Shown piece after piece: positions 53,381-64,000 of a DNA stretch of 64,000 nucleotides. The notes beneath the pieces are model-generated. The model ran no database searches. It was not told where the DNA came from and saw nothing but the letters and a program-made list of their open reading frames with translations. The stretch covers positions 5,233,501 to 5,297,500 of the forward strand of contig JAYKKT010000040.1 of NCBI GenBank assembly GCA_036023115.1, written 5' to 3'. Every line of letters begins with the position of its first letter. The stretch's first letter is position 1. The translations under genes and the position numbers were made by a program. Source of the stretch: Brasenia schreberi (taxonomy: Eukaryota > Streptophyta > Magnoliopsida > Nymphaeales > Cabombaceae).

Positions 53381-54850
53381 AATTAAAAATAAAAAATCAC
53401 CAAAAGGGTTTGTATCATCAATCACATTTGAATCCATTGTTTCGTCTTCATCTAAAAAGGTAGAACAACTAATTAGTAATTGAATCAATAACAATATACT
53501 TAAAAAAATAAAAGAAATATTTATAAATGATCATGAAATTTAATTAAGTTATGGCATAATACATGTGTGAACTGGATCAAAGTCATGCAACCAATTTCTT
53601 ATGCAAATTAAAACTTGAATATGCTTAGGAAGGATGCGACTTATATACTTAGTGAGAACATGACTACCAATACTAAATTACAATTTTGAAACAACTGTAA
53701 TAATTGGAATACTTAATACATCATATGCCATCAAAGAAAGATATGAAAATCGCTTTAAATGATCTTTCTAATAGGTCATAACATCTAAATTAGAATATTA
53801 ATCATATTTAAGCTTTGACTGTCCCAAATACAAATCCAATTGTGACTTGCCCTCACTAGTATTACTTTCACATTCATACATTTTGAATTCCTACAAAGCA
53901 TATAAAATTATTTCATTTGTAACACAATAAAAATTAATAAAATCATAAGTTTAATATTTAAAGAAAGTAAATATTTTCAACTTACATTGAAAAGTTTTGA
54001 TCCTTTGAATTTGCTTCATTCATTTACTTTTCCCAAAGTTGATTGAGATTGAGAGATCGTCTTTCTAGAATTGCTTTTGTAATGTTCAAAAAGCTTGTCC
54101 ATATTATCCATCACGGAGTCAACCTTATATTATGCACAACTAGGGTCCAACTTTGTGTAACAAAACTTCAAAAATTGCATCTTCATACATGGGTCAAGAA
54201 CAACCCCAAATGCAAGTATCATACTATACTCACTCCAATATTTATCAAACTTCTCTTTCATGTTAATAACCATCTCTCTAATAGCATCATCATCACAATT
54301 GAAATAATCATTTAACATAAACTCAAATTTCTAAATTTGTAAAAAATATAGATTAGAAGTTGGGTAGGAAATTAGTTGTCTCATCACGTCAAGATTTAGA
54401 TATCTCACTCAAGCTCTAAGCTTGTCATACTCAACAAAACAAAATGATAGATCGTTCTTAAGAACAACTTTTGGTAACATTTCACGGTAAACCAGTTGAT
54501 CTATCTTTTTACATCTTAATTTATCATCTTGATTCATAATCATTGGTTCCACATGTCGAAAAGCTATTTTTTTACAAACTTGAATATGCCGTTTTAAATG
54601 TGATGTCCCATAATTTTCAACCTTCGAACCAGGTTTGACACCAATTTTATATTGGATGCTACAAGCATTATAAGTTGCTCTTTCTATACCGTCATCATAC
54701 TTTTCAAGTTTTGAAAGAAATCGCCACACATCCGATGTCAATTCTTTTAATTTCTTATTTGGAGGGAGTTCAGATTTATCAATTGTAGAGGCAATAATAG
54801 GTGAAAGTAAAACAATGTGGTTGTCATCATCATTTGAATTAATTTCCATA
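53380..54850 (-). mobile_element. hAT transposon, BED-finger RICESLEEPER type, internally deleted
   Basis: Minus strand. The N-terminal region is 54849-54409, with WRFLSKLEK leading into a BED-finger stretch (CSIQYKIGVKPG, TSHLKRHIQVC). After a large internal gap the RNase H-fold end follows at 54318-54130 (MKEKFDKYWSEYSMILAFGV, VLDPCMKMQFLKFCY). The hAT dimerisation domain is at about 53860-53560 in broken frames (YLSLMAYDVLSIPI then SIGSHVLT). Most of the catalytic domain is missing, so it is non-autonomous. Confidence 0.82.
54409..54849 (-). pseudogene. hAT transposase N-terminal (BED) fragment, 146 codons
   Basis: Start ATG at 54849 (MEINSNDDDNHIV). BED zinc finger: the first Cys pair is seen only as ACSIQYK, where the family has C-x2-C, so one Cys is lost. 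The H-x4-H/C part (SHLKRHIQVC) is intact. Confidence 0.75.
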
Positions 54851-54899
54851 ATCTATATTAAAATTTCATATAAAAGAGTCAAAAATCATTTGTAGACAT

Positions 54900-55850
54900 G
54901 AAAAAGATATTGTATACAAGACAAATAAAAAAAACTAGTAAATAAATAAAGTAAAAAACATAATATCCATAAGAAAAAAATGTTATTCATAGATAAATGA
55001 CAATCCTTAAAACAAGCCAGTGCTAAAAGAAAAACTTAATTATTATTCACTACAAAGGCAATGTTTACTATTTGATCAACTATAATAAAGTGATGAGAGA
55101 TAAAGAAAAGAATACAACAAAAAGCATATAAGAGTAGAAATTAACCCAAAGAGAAACAAAACACGGGAAATGAGAGCCAAAGAGAAAACATCTCTCAGCT
55201 TAGTCTTCGTGGTGACGCACGAAGGTTACCTTGAAGAGTTTCTCGATTAGAACAACCAAAGATATCATGAAACATCAAAAATCAAAGCACTACTGCTTTC
55301 CAAGTGTCCAAAGACGAGATAATACAGTAGCTATGAGATCATGATTTCTCCCTGTAATGCAATTGGTAATTGGTAAGAAAAGAAAAGAAAACACAAATAA
55401 GATGCAATGACAATCCCAATTTACTTGAATTCATAACAAGTGAAGCCCGTATTTATGTTTTAAAAATGATACTAAAGTGTTGTAAAGATCATAAACATTG
55501 AGGAAATCATTTGGCAGTTTCATCATCCCTACAAACCGTAGAGCACAAAGCAGTAACAGCCATGTAAATAAACCTAATGATCAAAACCTCAAGAATGGTA
55601 TATCATGTAAAAGGCTCATTCCTCCTTTTCTAACTACCATTAAAGATAGACAAGCAACAAAAGGTTTAGCTGGAATGGAGACCAAAAGCACTGTCCTAAC
55701 TCAAAAACTTCCAAAACGAATTTGACTTAAAATAATACAAAAAAGAACTGAACGGAATACATTTCTGCTGCTGCTTCCAAACGAATCTCTGAATTTCTTT
55801 CGACTCCTCTGAATCTGCGAGGCTAGTTTTTAAAATATAGAAAACCCACT
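54900..55850. other. Between hAT and the CHX tail; no gene seen
   Basis: AT-rich. Short open frames only. Confidence 0.45.
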
Positions 55851-55861
55851 TGATAAAAGAA

Positions 55862-56036
55862 GAGAGGAGAAAGAAGCACGTGCTGCAGAAGGGAGGTGGA
55901 CTGTTGTTAGTAACAGATGCTGAAAGTGGAATAGCTATAGAATCGGTTTCAGAGGTGGTCATCTTGGAGAAAATTGGCAAAAAGAAAAACAAAGAACCGA
56001 CTAAAGATTTTTACACATTCCAAAGAAAGGAAGTCT
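55862..56036 (+). pseudogene. Possible RRP7-like exon fragment
   Basis: Plus-frame TDAESGIAIESVSEVVILEK, then GKKKNKEPTKDFYTFQRKEV and a TAG. The TD-x-ESG, KKK and DFYxFQ-R series resembles the C-terminal half of plant ribosomal-RNA-processing protein 7, which continues with a basic RR-rich helix not found here. If correct it is a captured or decayed fragment between pieces of the CHX pseudogene. Identification is from memory of the family only. Confidence 0.35.
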
Positions 56037-56969
56037 AGAGAGATGATAGGTGAATCAGAAAGCAATTGTACAAAGAGTAGAGAGAAATAGAGAGAGACGA
56101 TTACCTTAGACGCTTCGTCGGATTGCAACTGGATGGAGGTGGAGATGAGAAGAGAAGGCGGTGCCGGTGTCCGTGTGAGTCTGTGAGATGTGAGATGCTG
56201 CGGCCTGCGGTAAATGACGAGGGTTGATTTTGTAATGTGTAAATCCTAGCTAACCAGCTAAGGCTAACCCCTTTTAGTTTATAGGATAACGCATCTCATA
56301 TTTTGGCAGACTCCTTGACAAAAAGGCATAACAGCAACAACAAACCGTCAGGTAAAATCCAGCATGTCAGATTGCTTAGTTCGAACGGTTAAGTGAAAGA
56401 TGTAATGGAAATTATAGTAATTGTCGGCTTTAAATTTGTACGTTCATAAAAAAATGTATGTTATATGAAATAAATAGAAAAACGGCTTGTAACCAAAATC
56501 CCAAACTCACTGCATGAGAATACATAATGAATCAATTTCAAACAAAAAAAGTTACCTGAAAAAAGTCGTATGTGGATGACCGTCAAATCCATCCATCTTC
56601 TTCTTTCCCAATCTCACTTGGAACCTATTTTTGGCCGTCGCCCGCAACGAACCCGAGCGAGTCTTCATCCATCACTTATAAGGAAAAGCCAGTTAGCAAT
56701 GGCTGCGAAACAGTGGCAGCATCGCGAGAGATCATGAAACAGGCTCATGACCTCTTCATAGTGGGAAGGCATCAGGTGACTGGAAATACTACGATGATGG
56801 CCGGGATGGAGGAATGGAATGAGTATCCTTAGCTGGGTTTGATTGGAGATTTCTTGGCGTCGCCAGAATTTTCGACGGTGTCGGTTTTGGTGGTCCAGCA
56901 GCATGTGTGGAGGAGGGATAACTTGCCTGAAAGGAAGATGAAATCTAACAGCTTCACAATATGAGCTAT

Positions 56970-58878
56970 ATAATTGAATCACTATTGGACATTTCTCTCT
57001 CTCTCTCTCTCTCCACATGAACACACATGTTGTTGCAAACGAAGAGGAATTTAAAAAAAACACCAAAAATAAGATACAAGATTCTTTGGTAGATGAAAAC
57101 CAAAAGAATCGTTTCTTCATGAAAATTACCATTTTCATTTTTCAAGCACAAACATATTGAGGAGAGTGAAAACTTTGGGCTTTAATATAATATACATGCC
57201 AAAATATCCAAACCATGTTAATTGATACAACAATACGTTACCGTCGATAAGATTAGGATTGCATGTTGGAATGTGATTGTTACTGTGTACTGCACCATAA
57301 AAAGATGAGCTTTGGACACGCAGTCTCTTTTTTTTTTGGTTATAATGTGATCATTACTTTGTGTTCTACACCATAAGGAGATGAACTTTGGACTTGTATA
57401 GCTTGTGCCATTTTTTATGATCTAACAGATGGGGCTTATCTCCTGCTGAAGCCTCCTACTTTAATTGTTCAAACTGCTAAATGTGAATGGAATACATCAC
57501 AGCATATTGCTAATGTATATCAATGAAAGTAAAATTGAGAAAACAAAAGAATCTATAGTCATGGTAGAATCGTAGAGGCTATCATCATATATATCAGGAA
57601 AACGTCAGAGGTTTTCTCAGAGTCCATATGTTTTGCATGTGAAACGCACAATCGGAATCCGAGATTGTCAAAGGTTGTAATTATTAAGTATATGTTTTTC
57701 CAGACTTCCATTAACTTACGCTTCAGACCCTTCTTTTTCTACTATAAGTCACTTATTTCATGCATGTGGACTCTGTTAAAATATTTCGAATGCATAAATG
57801 TTATTTAAATTTCTAAGATGATTTAGAATCTACAAGTTTGTGCATAGCAAGTGTCTTGCGGCCTTACCTATTAAAATATTGTCCTTGATCGTATGTTCTC
57901 TGAAGCTCATTCACGTAGAGTGTGTTTCTCTGTCAAACTATATATGCTTTGGTATCTGTATATATTATGCCAAATTATATATACTCTGGTGCATATTTTC
58001 TGTTAAACTACATGTCATCCGCGTGTTAGATTCTTAATGTTCCATTATAGTTAGCTCAAGTTCATGTTCTGTTTATCTTTTTGGTATGTTAAGAACGATA
58101 GCTGTCTGTAGGCTCTAATAATCAATGTTAACATACGCATTATGTTTGTGGAAGGGAATCCTCTATGTCTCGGAAATATGATTATTCATGGGCTTAACAA
58201 TCAATCTATTACATCTGATAATTTCTGTTAACGCCTCAATGAATGTCATTCCAGTGTTTAGAATATGGAGAGTAGTTCTTAACTAAGATCTTCTTAAGGT
58301 CACTGCAAAATACTTGGGTTCCGTCATTAGTTAAGGTCTCAATGGATCCCAGATTCTAGAAATTTGCAGCCAAATAGAACAAGCGAAAGAATAAAAGATG
58401 TAGCAATATGGTGATGGTGATGCAGTTTTAACATTCATCTCTTTTTATGTTGTTTAGTTTCATTACCTTTTAACTTGCATAAGATTATTAATGGCCATGC
58501 GTTGAACATTAATATGTTAGAAGAAGTGATGCAGCTTTAACATTTAGATCTCTTCTCTGCTGTTGCAAAATTGCTTGTAGAAGCGGAGAGTTTGTTCTTG
58601 GCATAATTCTCTTACAGATTTAGATCTTGTTTTGATGTTTGGTACTATACATGTATGTATTCGATCGGACTTTCCTTCTGGTAGTACATGTCTTTATCTG
58701 CTAATATTATCCTAAACAAGTGATAAACATCTCTGGTGTCAGTTTCATTGCTACATCTTTTCTTTGTGTTTATTAATTTGTCTTTTTAAGAAATTATCAA
58801 ATTGAGACTAGAAAAGTCTGCCTGCTTTTATCGCCATTTGAAATGAATATAATTCATAACGAGCATTCACATGAACGA

Positions 58879-58916
<38 letters not shown>

Positions 58917-59450
58917 AAATTTCAAGTTCTTCTAAAGCGATATTTCTTTTCAACATGAGTTCTGGTTTTGCGTCATTCTGGCACCACTGTGGCATAGTTT
59001 CGCGACATACACAGGACCTAAGGGCGTGTTTCAAACAAGGTTCCACACTAGAACTAGATATTAATTTTTTTCCGTGACAATATTTTTAAGTTTTATTGTG
59101 AATCAAACACAAATTTCATCATTATCTCATCATTAGTATATTAGTATACAACTAGAACAATGGTTTTATAGACACACAACATTTCAACACTAGGGAAGAG
59201 GTGGACGACAGGACCTACCAGTTTCACAGGAAAATCCAACACACTAAGAAAGAGGTAGGAGACAGAACCAAAGAGCTTCACACGAAAACCCAAAGCATGA
59301 CCTTCTCCCATGCTGCTACAAACCTTACACAAAAACTTAAGTACCGCTAACAAATCACCAATGTTCCTTGTAAGCGTATGCAGGTTTAGACCTCTAGGTA
59401 CAGTATCAGGAGGTTGACACCACCAATCAAATACACCCTAAAAAGCTCTA
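56970..59450. other. 2.5 kb without recognised gene
   Basis: (CT)n at 56994-57012 and 58882-58912. At 59200-59300 two diverged direct repeats of about 60 bp (aggtggacgacaggacctac / aggtaggagacagaaccaaa) are seen. No domain-bearing frame on either strand. Confidence 0.5.
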
Positions 59451-59499
59451 TTTAAATATTAAAAGTAAACTAATGAAATGCATCTGGGTTCCAGCCTTT

Positions 59500-59990
59500 C
59501 CTAAAAATTATTTTCTAAATAAAACTTCATTATACGCATTTGTCAAAAAAGCAGATTTCTGGTGTAGAGTTTCATCCGACTCAAGATAATCTTAGTGAGA
59601 ACAAGACAAATGACTAATGTGCCTGTCTTTCTTCAAATAAAGGTGTTGTTTTCATCCCTAAACTGGGGAAAAGTCAGAGCTTGTGGGTGGCTAACTGAGC
59701 CATCTTCATTAAACAACATGACCAAGAAAATCGAAAGCCTGCCAGCTCAAAATGAGCAAGGATTCAATTCAAACCCCACGTACTTCAGATGAAAATGTTA
59801 CAATTATTAGTTGTTTGACGACCGGATGAGATATTTACAGTTATTACAACTCCAATCTCCCTGGAACTCTTTACCCTTCTTGGGGAAGGTTCTCCTTATA
59901 TATTGAGATTTATTCCATCCTTTTGTCTCACCGTCTCTCTCATACCTGATCGCTTCAAGCTTCTGACGGAGAGAACTAGAGAGAGAGAGA
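59500..59990 (+). promoter_or_regulatory. Upstream region shared by the two CHX pseudogenes, copy 2
   Basis: Collinear with 51640-52140 (ataatcttagtgag, tcaaataaaggtgttgtttt, caatctccctggaactcttt). Ends in a short (GA)n directly before the ATG at 59992. Confidence 0.6.
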
Positions 59991-59991
59991 G

Positions 59992-60780
59992 ATGGGTTCC
60001 TTAGAAGAGCATAGTTGCTTTCTGAACCAAAATGTGATCATTAATGGAACGTGGTCTGGAGACAACCACTGGAAACGGCATTGCCTTTGTGGTGCACGCA
60101 GCTGCTCGTTGTCACCCTCACCAGCCGCACTTTGCAATTCTCAAACCCTTCATGGCTGCCCGAGCCTCAGTAGACATCATGATATATGCCTATGCTCTGT
60201 TGTGTGTGCGTTTGTGGGCATTGCCTTTGTTGTAGTGAGCATGGTTTTAGAAATCACACACCCGATGAGATTCAATATAACTCCTCCTACCTTATATACA
60301 GAATATAATCGCTTTGGCAATGTTTAAAACAAGCCCATTTAAGTATATGCACAAACTCATGGTGCCCAAGTCACTCTGCTTTCTTCTAATAATTGAATGA
60401 ATAATAATAGTGATGATCATCATCGCATACACAGACGAGCTTGATTCTTGGTCCCTCACTTTTGGGTCGTGTGGAGCCAAACGCGATGAGCACCCTCTTC
60501 CCCCCAGAAAGCCATGTGATTTTGTCAACAACCGGGAACTTTGGGTTGATATATTGATTCTTCTTCTTGGGGATTCAGTTAAATGTTGGTTCCATGACGA
60601 AGAGCATAGACAGGAAATCCATGGCGTTGGCTGTAGCGAGCCTTGCTTCCTCTTACATTTTTGCGTATGCCATCACTTTTGGGGTGAACATGGTGGTGCC
60701 GGAGAGCATGCAGACCCAGGTGGATCCCTTTATCATTGGGTCGTATATGGGCATGCCGGTGATGGCGGTACAAGGTTTGG
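59992..60780 (+). pseudogene. CHX: CHX-type cation/H+ exchanger pseudogene, copy 2
   Basis: ATG at 59992 (MGSLEEHSCFLNQN), then INGTWSGDN. A base is missing right after GDN (copy 1 keeps the following Pro), and a second frame change follows after RTLQF. The first exon ends SVDIM at 60181, where copy 1 has a GT donor but this copy has AT. The second exon from about 60433 reads SLILGPSLLGR (the CHX GPS-LGR signature), LFPPESHVILSTTGNFGLIY, an in-frame TGA at 60555, FFFLGIQLNVGSM, DRKSMALAVASLASSYIF and VDPFIIGSYMGMP. It is then cut off where the hAT at 60.8 kb starts. Four independent lesions make it a pseudogene. Confidence 0.8.
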
Positions 60781-60799
60781 GAAGCTCGTCATGCAAACC

Positions 60800-61995
60800 T
60801 TGATGCATACATTCTATTTAATGGAGCAAATTCTTTTTATTTTCAAACAATGCCAAATGTGATTGCTAACATTGGTCCACGGTCTTATCAAAAGTTAAGA
60901 GAGAAACTATTAGATAAGATTGTCCTTGAAGTCAAAGATTATTGTTCGATTTTGAGAGAGTCATGAAAGAGGACATGATGCACTATTAAGATAGACGAAT
61001 GAAAAAATAGGCGAAGAAAGACTTTATTAAACTTTCTTATCTATTGTCATAAAGAACTTATGTTTTTTAGATCCCTAGACATGGTAAAAGAGTAGCATAA
61101 TGCAGAGGTTCTAAAGCAAGAACTTGATAAGGTAATATTGGAGGCTGAACTTGAAAATGTAGTTCAATTAATTATAAATAATACAACTAACTATAAAGCA
61201 ACTGAAAAGGAGTTAGCTAATACTTACAAGACTTTTTATTAGACACCATGTACATCTCATTGTCTAGATCTCATCTTCGAGGATATTGGAGAGATGGATG
61301 AGGTAAATACAACAACTGAGTGTTAAGATATCACAATATTTATCTATAAACATATTTTGTATTATGTATGATGAGGAGATATACAAATGATAGTTTATTC
61401 GTATAACTGTTACTAGGTTTGCAACTAATTGTTTATTAGTATAGCGCATTATTAAACAAAAATAAGCTTTGAAAAGAATGTTTTCCTCAGGTGAGTGATA
61501 ACGGTTTGGAGAGTTGTCTTAAAATAAGAAGGAGAATCAATTTGATCCAATAAATGTGGACACTTTTGATATCTTAGATGAGTGGATTATGAAAGACATT
61601 AAATGGATTAATTTGGAAGGAGTGTAACATCAAGGCTATGATTTTGATTTTAGAGTTGAAGGTGGTGATGATCTTGAACAAGGAGGAAAAGATGAAGATT
61701 ATTTAGTTATCCTCGTTATAATATGTAATTCCTTTTTAATTATGAAAGTTATAATTTTACTAAGGATGTACTACTTAAATGCTTTATATATTGAAAATTG
61801 AATGATTGATTGATGAATATTTACTCAACTTATGCATTATATGGATTGTTTTCAATTATCATGATTTTTCAGAACTTTTTCAATTTTTTCAATTTTTTAG
61901 TATTAAAAAATGATACGGAAAGATCCGATACATATCATATTATGAACTAAAACGATATAAGATACAATATGCATTGAACAACACTCCTCAACTTT
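60800..61995 (+). mobile_element. hAT transposon remnant (DUF659 type), plus strand
   Basis: Same family as 4.4-6.8 kb but opposite orientation. It reads YQKLREKLLDKIVLEVKDYC, SLDMVKE (stop) HNAEVLKQELDKV, LIINNTTNYKATEKELANTY, TPCTSHCLDLIFEDIGEMD and, at 61550, NVDTFDILDEWIMKDIKW. The right end has GATACG-type repeats and finishes gaacaacact, where the first copy begins agtgttgt. Short (1.2 kb) and full of stops: a deletion derivative. Confidence 0.75.
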
Positions 61996-61999
61996 TATG

Positions 62000-62830
62000 T
62001 ACCCTGCAAAACATGGATGAAGTAAAACATTTACATTAATAAGAATAAAAAGTTACATACTGGAGATGAATAAAAGGATGAAGGTAGAGAATTCCCATAC
62101 ATATTGCTGTATATACTACCATTTTCCAGTTTTTCCCTTTTTGGTTGGATCAGGAACACCCTTCATTGACTAGAAATGTGAGCCCTTTTGCCATACTTTA
62201 CAATACTGACCATACTCATATGATACGTGTTGTGTTTTGATACTAAGGACATTCTTCTAGACCATCGAATATGCATGAATTGCAAGTCAACAACTGTTAA
62301 CTATCTTAAAAAATGAGTCTCATAATTCTGAGATGGTTAGACAGACTAGCATTACAGTTAAACAATGCCAAAGACATCTGTATAGCTAATACAACAGGAT
62401 ATAATACTGTGGTCTCAAACTGCTGCCGCGATCGAAGTCTTTTACTGTTTAGGATCCTTATCATTGGAATCACTTTTTCCCATTGAATTTCCATCACTAT
62501 ATTATGAAATGCCAGACAAACCGTTCTTAGAATGCAAATCTGTCCTCACAATAGGTTCATATGGGAGTCGGACAAATCATCATAACTGAGATTTATGCTC
62601 GCGAGAGAGAGAGAGAGAGAAGAAATTTTGAAAGATTTGCACCAAAGCGCCAAACCCCATCTACAAAACAAAATCAAAGAGTGAAATTTTCAAAGATCTG
62701 CACCGAAGTGTCAACACCCAGCTAAAAAACAAAAAAAGAAGAATAGATTTACACCTAAATCCAACACCTAAGAAAACCAAAATGAGAGAGTGTGTGTATG
62801 TGTGTGAGAGAGAAAGAGGGAAGCGGCTGG
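62000..62830. other. No recognised exon; intron or flank of the kinase gene
   Basis: A (GA)n at 62600-62621, then short open frames without motifs. The second exon of the minus-strand kinase (GRTGKEW motif) was looked for and not found here. Confidence 0.45.
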
Positions 62831-62840
62831 CGTGTATCAC

Positions 62841-62988
62841 CCTTTGGATTGACGACAAAGACGAGATTTTTAAGTGGGGAAGAAGTAGAATGGCTTCCCT
62901 CCATGAAATAAGGCGCTGCTGATGACCATTCCTCTCCTCCCCTCGCCATGAACGCGTTTGAAACAGAGAGAGCTGCACTTGGACGCAT
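62841..62988 (-). CDS. Exon 1 of a probable sphingoid-base/diacylglycerol-kinase-like gene
   Basis: ATG at 62988 (MRPSAALSVSNAFMARGGEE), a Ser/Ala-rich leader of about 40 residues that could be an organelle-targeting sequence, then LKNLVFVVNPKG. This is the first strand of the DAGK catalytic domain (LVFxVNPxGANGRTG in plant LCBK2-like lipid kinases). The donor GTGATAC falls after the first base of the Gly codon, where the family continues GANG. Only this exon is seen. The rest is missing from the next 2 kb downstream and may be displaced by the hAT or lost. Confidence 0.5.
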
Positions 62989-62999
62989 CACTAATCACT

Positions 63000-63300
63000 T
63001 CTTCTTCGTCTCCTATCACCACTCTATACTACCCTTTTCCTCAATCGGAGACTTCGGCGGAAGGAGTCGTCCTTTTTCTCTTTCAAAAACTCTTCCCAGT
63101 ATTCAACTCTCCGCTTCACTGACGCGCACGCACGCTCTATTCTCCTCCCTTTGCTTTGTTGATTCGTCTATGACGTCACCGGTTTATCCGACCGCTCTTG
63201 TTATTTTCCGATATAAATAAGCTCAAGAAGACCGATCAAACGGCACACACATAGAACTCGCAGGTTGATTAAGCGATGTTATGATGATATATAAGATGAT
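63000..63300. promoter_or_regulatory. Upstream region of the kinase-like exon
   Basis: C/T-rich leader-like sequence. A TATAAATA at 63213-63220 is on the plus strand, so it would serve a plus-strand transcript. No matching minus-strand TATA is clear. Confidence 0.3.
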
Positions 63301-63309
63301 TGTGATCTT

Positions 63310-63990
63310 TTCCCCTCGCCGGTTTCGAGTAAACCGGGGATTGCCTGTTCTAAACAGGCGGTTCTGGTTCCACCAAACCCCGAAATCAAAACCATCCCTC
63401 GTGTCCAAGTTTGATCTGATTCAGTTCCACTAGTTTTTATGTTTGCTTTGGAGTTCGATTTCATTGATAATTTCATGAAATAAAGGTGGCATTTTAAAAC
63501 CTGAGCCAAAAAAAATGACGTAGAACTGCACGTTGAAGATCACCAATTTCGATTTTCGTTTCTATCATGTTTTTCGATAGTCGGATTGTTAAACATTTTA
63601 TTGTTTTGAAAATATAAATGGCATTAAATGCTTATTTAAAATGATGTAAAGCCATCATAAACAACGTACGCATGATGGAGAGTGGATCTGTTCGAAAGTT
63701 TTAAAATTTTAAAATTTTATTTTTGAAAGTATGAAAACACAAAGAGGAAAAATTTTAAATCTTAAAAGTTCTATAAATTCTTAGAACCGACCATCCTTGG
63801 GTCGTATGAAACAACTAGAACCAGCTTTTTCACTTATAAAATTCTAACCAAAACGAGGACTCTCCGGTTTGGTTTCAGTTTGATTGCTGCTTTCGTTTAA
63901 GTAATTATTCTGAAACCAGACTCAATGGTTTTAGGTTGATTCGGTTTCGGTTTAACCGTCAGATCGGTTCTGAATCGGTCATGTCTAGCT
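63310..63990. repeat. AACCGG-rich fold-back element(s), copy 5
   Basis: Two blocks of the family: 63310-63420 (ggtttcgagtaaaccgg...ggcggttctggttccacc) and 63783-63990, which ends atcggttctgaatcggtcat gtctagc, the common right end. Between them is AT-rich sequence. Confidence 0.5.
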
Positions 63991-64000
63991 CGAAAAACAA

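Larger units (their letters stand above)
52144..56963 (+). pseudogene. CHX: CHX-type cation/H+ exchanger pseudogene, copy 1, split by a hAT
   Basis: CHX proteins are endomembrane monovalent-cation/proton antiporters (CPA2 family, about 800 residues). Three pieces are on the plus strand. Exon 1 (52144-52323) reads NGTFYGDNPLEAILPL, then LQLLLKPFVVARSSIDIM before a GTATAT donor, and has lost its start (ATG CTT ACT TAG). A membrane fragment (52454-52585) has GPFIIGSYIGMP and ASTLLQHKALGIEMS. The C-terminal tail (56572-56963) has CETVAASREIMKQAHDLFIV, EEWNEYP, a TAG in place of the usual Glu codon at 56830, LGLIGDFLASPEF and VSVLVVQQH. The region from GPS-LGR to the first part of the membrane domain is deleted, and a BED-type hAT lies between the second and third pieces. 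Clearly non-functional. Confidence 0.75.

Noticed and set aside
56665..57138. 157-codon minus-strand frame
   Set aside because: Antisense to the CHX C-terminal tail, which has the recognisable motifs.
59141..59353. Minus-strand 70-codon frame with an internal repeat
   Set aside because: Reflects two diverged 60-bp DNA repeats. No protein family.

Overview
The window is nuclear DNA of a flowering plant with a large, repeat-rich genome. The evidence is spliced plant-type genes with GT-AG introns, initiator-tRNA-Met-primed Copia elements, plant RTE-type LINEs, hAT transposons and very abundant (TA)n/(GA)n microsatellites. The species cannot be named from the sequence alone. Genes are sparse. 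The bulk is layered mobile DNA and its decay products.

Layout. (1) 1-15.2 kb: a glucuronokinase gene (GLCAK, minus strand), its start codon at 15203 and its fourth recognised exon ending at 1860. One intron has grown to about 11.3 kb and holds an RTE fragment, a hAT remnant, a 5.1-kb Copia element with both LTRs, an older Copia gag fragment and an RTE 3' end. A second Copia element starts just beyond the last visible exon and runs off the window. One exon has lost a base, so the gene may be dying. (2) 15.3-17.2 kb: intergenic DNA with two AACCGG-rich fold-back elements. (3) 17.2-35.2 kb: a direct tandem duplication of a unit of about 9 kb. Each unit carries a complete four-exon aquaporin gene of the NIP5;1/NIP6;1 boric-acid-channel type (minus strand, 299 aa). 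Differences between the two proteins are confined to the N-terminus. Each gene has a TATA box and, between it and the start codon, four degenerate repeats of about 160 bp that each carry an in-register AUG-UAA on the transcribed strand. This is the most interesting signal in the window, because AUG-stop in the leader of Arabidopsis NIP5;1 is known to mediate boron-dependent mRNA decay. (4) 35.2-51.5 kb: gene-poor DNA with a full-length RTE element flanked by a perfect 15-bp target-site duplication, truncated RTE copies, tRNA-derived SINE candidates, microsatellite-capped MITEs and short duplications. (5) 51.6-61 kb: two related CHX-type cation/H+ exchanger pseudogenes (plus strand), one split by a BED-type hAT element and the other cut off by a DUF659-type hAT element. 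(6) 62.8-63 kb: first exon of a probable lipid/sphingoid-base kinase gene (minus strand), then another AACCGG-rich element to the window end.

The intact functional genes are the two NIP channels. GLCAK (UDP-sugar salvage for cell-wall pectin) lies next to a boron channel whose substrate cross-links pectin. That adjacency is noted only as a coincidence worth knowing.
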